Below, one piece after another: positions 50,690-57,104 of a DNA stretch of 64,000 nucleotides. This DNA comes from Rhodospirillales bacterium (GTDB taxonomy: Bacteria; Pseudomonadota; Alphaproteobacteria; Rhodospirillales; Defluviicoccaceae). The notes beneath the pieces are model-generated. The model had not been told where the DNA came from. It saw only the letters and a list, made by a program, of their open reading frames with translations, and ran no database searches. The position numbers and the translations under genes are program-made. The DNA lies in contig JADJQT010000001.1 in the NCBI GenBank assembly GCA_016712595.1, positions 124,001 to 188,000 of the forward strand, read 5' to 3'. Positions within the stretch are counted from its first letter, which is position 1. Every line of letters begins with the position of its first letter.

Positions 50690-50830
50690 TAAATCTGATT
50701 ATTGGCAATTTATTGTAATTACAAGGAAGTAAAATTGACCAGACCGCTTTTAGTTGTTGAAAACATGAACGGATGTACCCATTTAAAGGGAGTCAAATTC
50801 CGTGCGGGCAAGGCCGTCATCTCCGGTTGA
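50690..50830 (+). other. AT-rich island with a perfect palindrome and a possible 31-codon ORF
   Basis: This stretch is much richer in A/T than its surroundings. It contains TTGTAATTACAA (50713-50724), a perfect 12-bp palindrome, next to a good ribosome-binding sequence (AAGGAAG). A TTG start at 50735 opens 31 codons to a stop at 50828-50830, beginning MTRPLLVVENMNGCTHLKGV. Whether it is translated is unknown; it has no match that I recognise. A -10-like TAATAT lies near 50686. Between 50831 and the cold-shock gene I see only its likely leader. Confidence 0.35.
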
Positions 50831-50916
50831 TTCTTCGATCGACTTACGCGCTCCCCAAATTGAATGTTGATTAGGTTGGCACTTTTTGCCAGCCAGCGTT
50901 TATGTGGAGCGGCAAA

Positions 50917-51123
50917 ATGTCGATCGGTACAGTAAAATGGTTCAATTCGGCCAAGGGTTTCGGATTCATTCAGCCGGATGACGGATCAAAGGACGTCTTC
51001 GTCCATATTTCCGCCGTCGAGCGTTCGAGTCTGAGCAACCTGGGCGAAGGGCAGCGCATTCAGTTCGACCTGGAGCGAGGGCAACAGGGCAAGACTTCGG
51101 CCGTCAACTTGCGCGCCGGCTGA
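50917..51123 (+). CDS. Cold-shock domain protein
   Basis: A 68-residue RNA/ssDNA-binding OB-fold protein of the CspA family. It starts MSIGTVKWFNSAKGFGFIQP, with RNP1 (KGFGFI) and RNP2 (VFVHI), followed by SLSNLGEGQRIQFDLERG. The ATG at 50917 is chosen over an in-frame upstream ATG at 50902 because GGAG lies seven bases before it. A long leader is expected for cold-shock genes; here the upstream gap is 320 bases. A 10-bp hairpin follows the stop. Confidence 0.93.
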   Translation: MSIGTVKWFNSAKGFGFIQPDDGSKDVFVHISAVERSSLSNLGEGQRIQFDLERGQQGKTSAVNLRAG

Positions 51124-51134
51124 GTTTTTCGCGT

Positions 51135-51164
51135 CTCTGGTGTCATCGTGAGACGACACCAGAG
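51135..51164 (+). terminator. Hairpin after the cold-shock gene
   Basis: CTCTGGTGTC (51135-51144) pairs perfectly with GACACCAGAG (51155-51164) over a 10-base loop, 12 bases after the stop codon. There is no T-run, so it may stabilise the mRNA end or terminate with help. Confidence 0.5.
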
Positions 51165-51314
51165 GGTCTGAGCAGCAGGCACGTTACATGCTCGCCGATG
51201 GGCCGCGTTCAGGATCGGCGCGGCGGTCCCCTCGCGGGGGTTTAGGACCCCTGTGACGCGTGGTGCGGTCAGGACTCGCTTGGAGGATCGCTCGCCGAGG
51301 CGGTACGGCGGCCA

Positions 51315-51356
51315 CTGCCGGCGACCTGCCGGCGACCTGCCGGCGACCTGCCGGCG
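51315..51356. repeat. 11-bp tandem repeat, 3.8 copies
   Basis: CTGCCGGCGAC occurs at 51315-51325, 51326-51336 and 51337-51347, followed by a partial unit to 51356. It lies in the 303-base gap between the cold-shock gene and the next small gene. Otherwise I see nothing in 51165-51426. Confidence 0.9.
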
Positions 51357-51426
51357 GCTCGGTAAACATGCGCCCGGCCATATCGTCGGAAACGAACGAT
51401 GGCGCGGCGATTAAGGGATCAATATC

Positions 51427-51702
51427 ATGGATGTTTCGACCCGATTGCCAACGATGGAAGATGGCGAATTGGCGATTTTGCGCGCAAACGCCGAGCGTCT
51501 GATGCGCCGCGGCACTCCGGCCCAGAAGGCTTCCGCCGCCGTGCTCGTCCCGTCGATCATCGCTGAATTGGCTGGCCGCAGTGCCGTTAAGCACGAAAAG
51601 GAAACTGCTTCGAGCAAGGCCAGGGTTAGGGCGGTTTTATCCAAGCGCTCCGCGGCGAAAAAACTGACCGAAGCCCCTGCCGATTCAATCGAGGGATCAT
51701 AA
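51427..51702 (+). CDS. Small conserved-looking protein of unknown function (91 aa)
   Basis: A 91-residue basic protein starting MDVSTRLPTMEDGELAILRA. The middle is Ala/Arg-rich with a predicted helix over LAILRANAERLMRRGTPAQK; the C-terminal third is rich in Lys, Ala and Ser (KHEKETASSKARVRAVLSKR). It has no signal peptide and no recognised domain. A good reading frame, a sensible ATG at 51427 and tight spacing (2 bases) to the next small gene support it being real. I cannot name a function. Confidence 0.6.
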   Translation: MDVSTRLPTMEDGELAILRANAERLMRRGTPAQKASAAVLVPSIIAELAGRSAVKHEKETASSKARVRAVLSKRSAAKKLTEAPADSIEGS

Positions 51703-51704
51703 AT

Positions 51705-51893
51705 ATGACCATGCACAAGTTCTCGGTGGGACAGACGATCCGGTTTTCTCGTGATGGAACAGGACCTGCGGCGCGGACCGGCAGCTATAAGATCGTCCGT
51801 CTGTTACCCGCAGAACACAATGATTGCCAATATCGGATCAAAAGCGTCGACGACGGCCACGAGCGGGTAGTCAAGGAAAGCCAGATCGGCTGA
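51705..51893 (+). CDS. Small conserved alphaproteobacterial protein (62 aa)
   Basis: A 62-residue protein with HKFSVGQTIRFSRDGTGPA near the start, then SYKIVRLLPAEHNDCQYRIK and a C-terminal GHERVVKESQIG. The pattern HKF.VGQ.VRF...YKIVRLLP....QYRIKS..E.HERV..ESQ is one I recognise as recurring in many alphaproteobacteria as an unnamed protein with a probable small beta-barrel fold. No function is known to me. It is 2 bases after the 91-residue gene and 47 bases before the transglutaminase-like gene. Confidence 0.72.
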   Translation: MTMHKFSVGQTIRFSRDGTGPAARTGSYKIVRLLPAEHNDCQYRIKSVDDGHERVVKESQIG

Positions 51894-51940
51894 GCTTCGA
51901 ATATCGCACGTCCGTGACACCATCTAATCTGGGATATGCC

Positions 51941-52783
51941 ATGCTCATCCGCGTCGGATATGAGTTGATCTACGATTGTCCACAACCGACCCCGATGATC
52001 CTGACGCTTAACGTTCATTATTCGCGCATCTCGGACATGGTGGTTCCTGATCATCTGATCAGCGATCCTCCCGTCCCCCTGACCGCCTATCGTGACGGGT
52101 TCGGCAACTGGTGCAGCCGGATCGTGGCTCCACAGGGCCGGACGCGGCTGTTCGCCAATGCGATCGTTCGCGATAACGGGCTCCCGGATGTCATCGCTCC
52201 CGATGCGGTTCAATACCTCGTGCAGGATCTTCCCGAAGAGGCGCTGGTCTACGTGCTGGGGAGTCGGTATTGCGAGACGGACCGTTTGTCCGAGACGGCA
52301 TGGTCGCTGTTCGGCACGACGTCATTTGGCTGGGCGCGCGTACAGGCCGTATGCGATTTCGTCCATCGCCACATCACTTTCGGCTACGAGCATGCCCGGC
52401 CGACCAAAACGGCGTGGGAAGCTTTCAATGAGGGCAAGGGAGTCTGCAGAGATTACGCCCATCTCGCGATCACGTTTTGCCGCTGCCTGAACATTCCGGC
52501 GCGGTACTGTACCGGTTATCTCGGCGACATCGGTGTTCCGCCATCGGCCGACCCCATGGACTTTTCCGCATGGTTCGAGGTCTTTCTCGGCGGACGCTGG
52601 TACACGTTTGACGCGCGCAACAACATTCCGCGGATCGGCCGAATACTGATCGCCCACGGTCGCGATGCGGCGGACGTGGCAATCAGCAGCACCTTCGGGC
52701 CGAATACGCTGGCAAGCTTCACCGTGTGGACAGATGAAGTCGACCCGGCTCAGATTCCCGCTCCGGGTTTGATTCGCACGTAA
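51941..52783 (+). CDS. Transglutaminase-like cysteine protease-fold protein
   Basis: A 280-residue protein of the bacterial transglutaminase-like group. The start is ATG 51941 (MLIRVGYELIYDCPQPTPM). The N-terminal beta domain leads to HITFGYEHARPTKTAWEAFN, the catalytic cysteine in GKGVCRDYAHLAITF, then NIPARYCTGYLGDIG and MDFSAWFEVFLGGRWYTFDAR with the Asp. The usual histidine of the triad (normally in xHAWxE) reads as serine here (FSAWFE); related proteins with this change exist, so catalytic activity is uncertain. Its end overlaps the convergent amidohydrolase gene by 34 bases. Confidence 0.85.
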   Translation: MLIRVGYELIYDCPQPTPMILTLNVHYSRISDMVVPDHLISDPPVPLTAYRDGFGNWCSRIVAPQGRTRLFANAIVRDNGLPDVIAPDAVQYLVQDLPEEALVYVLGSRYCETDRLSETAWSLFGTTSFGWARVQAVCDFVHRHITFGYEHARPTKTAWEAFNEGKGVCRDYAHLAITFCRCLNIPARYCTGYLGDIGVPPSADPMDFSAWFEVFLGGRWYTFDARNNIPRIGRILIAHGRDAADVAISSTFGPNTLASFTVWTDEVDPAQIPAPGLIRT

Positions 52784-53529
52784 CACCGATGTAGCCGGCG
52801 CGCCCAGGCAGTGGCGTCGGCGGCCAACGCAAGTCCGTCCTGGCGGATTTCGATCAGCGCATGCGCAATTCCCCGCCGCTCGCCGTGCGCGGGAATGGTG
52901 TAGTCGGTCTCATCGGTAATCGCGTAGGGTGTGTTGCGACCGACACACAGATCTGTATCCGCCGCCAGTGCGTTCAGCAGATCAATCGCCAACCGTGCAT
53001 CCTGCCGATAGGAAATGCCGACATGCCAGGGCCGGGCGATGCCGTTAAGGGCGGGCGTGAAACTGTGAATGCTCAAGAGCACGCTCGGCCGACCGGCCGC
53101 GGCACGGCGGTCCAAAAGGCGCGCGATGGCGTGATGATACGGCCGGAAGAGTGCCTCGGCGCGCGCATTCCGGTCTCTCGTATCGAGCCCTTGGTTGCCG
53201 GGGATCGCGATTCCGGCGCTGTGCGATGCGATCGACTCGGCGCTGTTCAACGGGCGATTGCAGTCGATGACCAGTCGCGAATAGCCGCTACGCACCAGAG
53301 GAGCATCCAGCAGATCGGCAAGTTGTTCTGCGACAACGGATGCCCCCGGGTCCCAGGCTATGTGCGCAGCGCGTTCGTCCGGATCGAGGCCGAGACTGCC
53401 AAGGCGTCTTGGAATGCGATTGGACGCGTGGTCGCAGACGAGCACCGCGTCTGAAGATCCGGCAGCGTTGATGATATCGCAGGCCGGCGGTTCGTCTGCC
53501 GCGAGAAATCCTCCGGGCGCATCGCTCAT
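52750..53529 (-). CDS. N-formylglutamate amidohydrolase family protein
   Basis: A 259-residue hydrolase of the HutG-like amidohydrolase family. It has VLVCDHASNRIPRRLGSLGL with the metal ligand H, AHIAWDPGASVVAEQLADLL, RLVIDCNRPLNSAESI, LLSIHSFTPALNG and the C-terminal HALIEIRQDGLA. In histidine catabolism HutG yields glutamate, but no other hut genes are here, so the substrate may differ. The start is ATG 53529 (MSDAPGGFLAADE). Its 3' end overlaps the transglutaminase-like gene by 34 bases. Confidence 0.88.
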   Translation of the reverse strand: MSDAPGGFLAADEPPACDIINAAGSSDAVLVCDHASNRIPRRLGSLGLDPDERAAHIAWDPGASVVAEQLADLLDAPLVRSGYSRLVIDCNRPLNSAESIASHSAGIAIPGNQGLDTRDRNARAEALFRPYHHAIARLLDRRAAAGRPSVLLSIHSFTPALNGIARPWHVGISYRQDARLAIDLLNALAADTDLCVGRNTPYAITDETDYTIPAHGERRGIAHALIEIRQDGLALAADATAWARRLHRCYVRIKPGAGI

Positions 53530-53599
53530 GCGCGAGGCCCGTTGCGCGCGGCGGCGCCCATGACCGCGAAGCGGCGGCAACGGACCGTGGCGTTGTTTT

Positions 53600-53875
53600 T
53601 CATTCGACCCGACCCGGGACGACGCGGCCATTTTCCCAGTGAGGAGCGACGTATCGGCCGATGGGATCATAGCCCTGGGTCAGGGCGGAAAAGACCAAGC
53701 TTACGCCAAGAAGACAGACGCCGCCGAGAAACAACCAGAACCACGGACCGTGGTAAAGAACGCTGCGGCTGCCGTCGGCGGTCACCGTTCGACGACCGAC
53801 AATCAGATACCACAGCAGCCAGATCGCCGTCGGCAGCAGCAGCGGCAGCAGGTACTGCAGCAGGATCCGGCTCAT
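53600..53875 (-). CDS. DUF6111-like small membrane protein
   Basis: A 91-residue protein with two hydrophobic segments, ILLQYLLPLLLPTAIWLLWYLIVG and WFWLFLGGVCLLGVSLVFSAL. A C-terminal cytosolic or periplasmic tail has GYDPIGRYVAPHWENGRVVPG, a segment typical of the family. Function is unknown. The ATG at 53875 overlaps the Nudix stop by 4 bases, so the two are coupled. Confidence 0.78.
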   Translation of the reverse strand: MSRILLQYLLPLLLPTAIWLLWYLIVGRRTVTADGSRSVLYHGPWFWLFLGGVCLLGVSLVFSALTQGYDPIGRYVAPHWENGRVVPGRVE

Positions 53876-54510
53876 TCCGCCTCGAGAAATTCGCAGAGAT
53901 TGATCAACATCCCCGCCGTTGCTCCCCAGATGTAATGCCTGCCATACGGCATTGCCCAGAAATAGCGGGTTACGCCTTCGAATTCGGCGCTGCACCTCTG
54001 GTGATTGGCCCGATCGAGCAGAAAGGTCAGGGGAACCTCGAACACTTCCGCGACCTCGTGCGGGTCGGGTCGGATCTCAAACGGCGGGCTGACCACGCCG
54101 ACGACGGGTGTTACGATAAATCCAGTCCGGGTAATGTACGCATCGAGATGCCCGATCAGGGTAATCCGCTCGCGTTCGAGGCCGACCTCTTCTTCGGTTT
54201 CGCGAAGCGCGGTCTCTCCCGGGCCATCGTCGTCTGGCTCGATGTGACCGCCCGGAAAGCTCACTTGTCCGGCGTGATGGGCGAGGTGCGAGGTGCGCCG
54301 GGTAAACAGCACGGTCAGCGCATCCGGATGGTCGATCAACGGCACGAGCACCGCAGCCGGCTTCAGCGGCAACAATGGCTCCATGCCGTCGTTGAGAGCA
54401 TGATCGCCGCGCTCGCTCCAGATGTCCCTCGGCACCGGCGTTTCTTTCGGAACGATTCGGCGCTTCGCAAAACGGCGTTCAAGGCACGTCCGACTAGGGG
54501 TTCCGTTCAC
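53872..54510 (-). CDS. Nudix hydrolase (CoA pyrophosphatase-like)
   Basis: A 212-residue Nudix protein. The Nudix box is GGHIEPDDDGPGETALRETEEEVGL, here spanning about residues 95-119, preceded by the CoAse motif LLFTRRTSHLAHHAGQVSFPG-like VLFTRRTSHLAHHAGQVSFP. This subgroup (NudL/NUDT7) cleaves CoA and acyl-CoA. The start is GTG 54510, overlapping the DUF1285 stop by 4 bases. Downstream it is coupled to the DUF6111 gene. Confidence 0.88.
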   Translation of the reverse strand: MNGTPSRTCLERRFAKRRIVPKETPVPRDIWSERGDHALNDGMEPLLPLKPAAVLVPLIDHPDALTVLFTRRTSHLAHHAGQVSFPGGHIEPDDDGPGETALRETEEEVGLERERITLIGHLDAYITRTGFIVTPVVGVVSPPFEIRPDPHEVAEVFEVPLTFLLDRANHQRCSAEFEGVTRYFWAMPYGRHYIWGATAGMLINLCEFLEAE

Positions 54511-55106
54511 GGTGCCCCATCCAACCAGCCAACAGGAAACAGGCGCCCTCGACTCCAGACGCCGAGGCAGGGGCGCCCGTCGATCTCGCATTCGATGCCG
54601 AGCGCGGCAAGATCGTAATAGACGGATCGAGCGACCCGCGCCTGCAGCTCGCGATCCAGACCGATCGATGGCCCGAGAAACCCCGCCTCGGCCTCGACCG
54701 CCGCTTTCAGCGGATGGCGGTCGTCAACCGTGACGATTTCGTCAACGTTGGTGCGAAAGCTGATCGTCTGCCCCTCGCCGCTGCCACACACAACCATCTC
54801 AACGGCGAGGAACGGCAGGTCGGCAACGTCGATCGGTCCCATTTCCGAGGGTGTCACCAGCCAATAGACACCACTATTGTCACGCAGCAACGCCGAGGCA
54901 AGAAGGCAAACCAGCTCTTTGCGCTGAATGGGCGAGCCGTGATAATGCCAGATGCCTTCACCATCTATGCTGATGCCAAGGTTTTCATAGAGGATGCGGC
55001 CCTGCGGCGAAGGCGGTGGCGCACCCGGTAGATCGACCGAATTAGCGAAGAAGACCGGCCCCGCCGACGGCTGGTCCGATGGCAGGTCACAGGACAGCTT
55101 TGACAT
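54507..55106 (-). CDS. DUF1285 family protein
   Basis: A 199-residue soluble protein. It contains ISIDGEGIWHYHGSPIQRKELVCLLASALLRD, split across the family's two first strands, GVYWLVTPSEMGPIDVADLPFLAVEM, and ECEIDGRPCLGVWSRGRLFPVG. DUF1285 members have a split barrel-like fold and are proposed ligand binders with no defined role. The ATG is at 55106. It is divergent from moxR with a 36-base gap, so the two promoters overlap or one is internal. Confidence 0.85.
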   Translation of the reverse strand: MSKLSCDLPSDQPSAGPVFFANSVDLPGAPPPSPQGRILYENLGISIDGEGIWHYHGSPIQRKELVCLLASALLRDNSGVYWLVTPSEMGPIDVADLPFLAVEMVVCGSGEGQTISFRTNVDEIVTVDDRHPLKAAVEAEAGFLGPSIGLDRELQARVARSVYYDLAALGIECEIDGRPCLGVWSRGRLFPVGWLDGAP

Positions 55107-55142
55107 CAATCCGCGATTTCAACAAACGGCAGGAGTGGCGCA

Positions 55143-56159
55143 ATGACAGCCCGCCCCAAGACAGACCTCGGCGAGCAGGGGGATTTTGCGCTCATCGATA
55201 CGATAGATCAACTCGGCACGCAGATTGCGCAAGCCCGCGAGGCCATCGCCCGCGTCATCTTCGGTCAAAAGACTGTCGTCGATGAAACACTGATCACCTT
55301 GCTCTCTGGCGGCCACCTGCTGCTCATCGGCGTTCCGGGGCTGGGGAAAACCCGGTTGGTCGAGACGCTTGGACGGGTCTTCGGCCTCGACGAGCGGCGG
55401 GTACAGTTTACCCCCGACCTTATGCCCGCGGACATCCTCGGATCAGAGGTTCTGGAAGAATCCGACAGCGGGCGGCGTCACTTCCGGTTCATCGAGGGGC
55501 CAGTATTCTGTCAGTTGCTGATGGCTGACGAAATCAACCGGGCCAGCCCACGCACGCAGTCGGCGTTGCTTCAGGCGATGCAGGAGCGGCGGGTTTCCGT
55601 CGCCGGCCATTATCACGCGTTGCCGGCACCGTTCCACGTTCTTGCCACTCAGAATCCCCTGGAGCAAGAGGGAACGTATCCCCTGCCGGAGGCCCAACTC
55701 GACCGCTTTTTCATGCAGGTGGACGTCGAATATCCCGATCTCGACGCGGAACGGCGCGTGCTGCTCGCCACCACCGGTCCGAGCGACGAGCCTCCGGTCC
55801 AAGTTCTCACCGGGGCGCAGTTGCTGCAGGCCCAGCGCCTGATCCGGCACGTTCCGGTCGGCGACAGCGTGATCGAAGCCATCTTGCGGCTCGTCCGCGC
55901 CGGGCGTCCCGAATCAAGTCCGCTGGCCGCCGTCCGGGAGAACGTCGCCTGGGGTCCGGGACCACGGGCTTCGCAGGCCCTGATGCTGGGTGCCCGGGCC
56001 CGCGCGGTCATTGACGGCCGGCTGGCGCCCTCGGTCGACGACGTTCTGGCGCTGGCCCGGCCGGTCCTGCGCCACCGCATGGCGCTGACCTTCTCCGCCC
56101 GCGCGGAAGGCGTGGCGATCGGATCGATCATCGATCAACTGGCGGCGCAGTTCGCATGA
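55143..56159 (+). CDS. MoxR family AAA+ ATPase
   Basis: A 338-residue AAA+ chaperone-like ATPase. Walker A is GVPGLGKTRLVETLG, Walker B LLMADEINRASPRTQSALLQ and sensor ATQNPLEQEGTYPLPEAQLDRF, the MoxR signature. MoxR proteins act with VWA or DUF58 partner proteins in maturation of enzymes or complexes. It heads the operon moxR-DUF58-BatA/DUF4159-membrane protein, with a 4-base overlap to DUF58. Confidence 0.93.
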   Translation: MTARPKTDLGEQGDFALIDTIDQLGTQIAQAREAIARVIFGQKTVVDETLITLLSGGHLLLIGVPGLGKTRLVETLGRVFGLDERRVQFTPDLMPADILGSEVLEESDSGRRHFRFIEGPVFCQLLMADEINRASPRTQSALLQAMQERRVSVAGHYHALPAPFHVLATQNPLEQEGTYPLPEAQLDRFFMQVDVEYPDLDAERRVLLATTGPSDEPPVQVLTGAQLLQAQRLIRHVPVGDSVIEAILRLVRAGRPESSPLAAVRENVAWGPGPRASQALMLGARARAVIDGRLAPSVDDVLALARPVLRHRMALTFSARAEGVAIGSIIDQLAAQFA

Positions 56160-57088
56160 CGGCCGAGTGGGGAGCACCCGGCGGGGGGAAGCGCCGGCAG
56201 CCTTCGGCGAGCACGAACGCGTCGCACCTGTGCCGCGCCGAAGCACTCGCATCGACGCTGCCGCCGCTGCTGGTTGCCGCCGAACGCGTTGCCGCCACCG
56301 TGAGCCAGGGCGTCCACGGCCGGCGACGCGTCGGCGACGGTGAGTCGTTCTGGCAATTCCGCCGCTATCACTCCGGCGACGCCGCCCATCGGATCGATTG
56401 GCGGCAATCGGCAAAATCGGACCGGGCGTTCGTGCGCGAAACCGAATGGGAGGCGGCTCAGAGTGTCTGGTTGTGGTGCGATGCCTCGGACTCGATGCGC
56501 TGGAGTTCGGCGCGCGCACTGCCGAGCAAACGTGCCCGCGCAGAACTGCTCCTGCTCGCCCTTGCCGCCCTGCTCGTGCGAGGCGGAGAGCACGTCGCCT
56601 TACTGGGCACCGGCCTGCCGCCCTCCGGGGGCCGCGCCGCCCTGCAGCGGCTCGCCGTTTGCCTGCAACGCGATACGGACGCGAGGCCCGCCGATTTTCC
56701 CAGCGCGGATCTCCTGCCGCGACACGGACGCGTCGTGCTGATCGGCGATTTTCTCGCACCGATACCCGCGCTGCAGGAAGCCGTCGCAGGTTTCGCCCAC
56801 CGCGGCCTGCGTGGCCATCTGCTGCATATCGTCGATCCCGCCGAGGAAACTTTGCCGTTTGCCGGGCGTGTGCTGTTCTCGGGCAGCGAACGGGAAGGCG
56901 AGCGCCTGTTCGGCCGGGTCGAGTCGGTTCGCCCGTCCTATCGCGACGCCTTCGCCCGACACCGCGATGCAATCCGCGAGACCGCCCGCAGAGCAGGTTG
57001 GTCGGCGCTCACCCACCGCACCGATCACGCGCCGGAAATCGCGTTGCTGTCGCTCTACCTTGCCCTTTCAGGTCCTGATCGCCGATGA
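56156..57088 (+). CDS. DUF58 domain protein
   Basis: A 310-residue protein with the DUF58 core GRRRVGDGESFWQFRRYHSG, then DAAHRIDWRQSAKSDRAFVRETEWE and a VWA-like start WLWCDASDSM. It is the usual second gene after moxR and is thought to be the substrate adaptor of the ATPase. It overlaps moxR by 4 bases, and the next start codon is 16 bases after its stop. No signal peptide is evident. Confidence 0.88.
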   Translation: MTAEWGAPGGGKRRQPSASTNASHLCRAEALASTLPPLLVAAERVAATVSQGVHGRRRVGDGESFWQFRRYHSGDAAHRIDWRQSAKSDRAFVRETEWEAAQSVWLWCDASDSMRWSSARALPSKRARAELLLLALAALLVRGGEHVALLGTGLPPSGGRAALQRLAVCLQRDTDARPADFPSADLLPRHGRVVLIGDFLAPIPALQEAVAGFAHRGLRGHLLHIVDPAEETLPFAGRVLFSGSEREGERLFGRVESVRPSYRDAFARHRDAIRETARRAGWSALTHRTDHAPEIALLSLYLALSGPDRR

Positions 57089-57104
57089 TGACAGTCCTCA
57101 GCCA

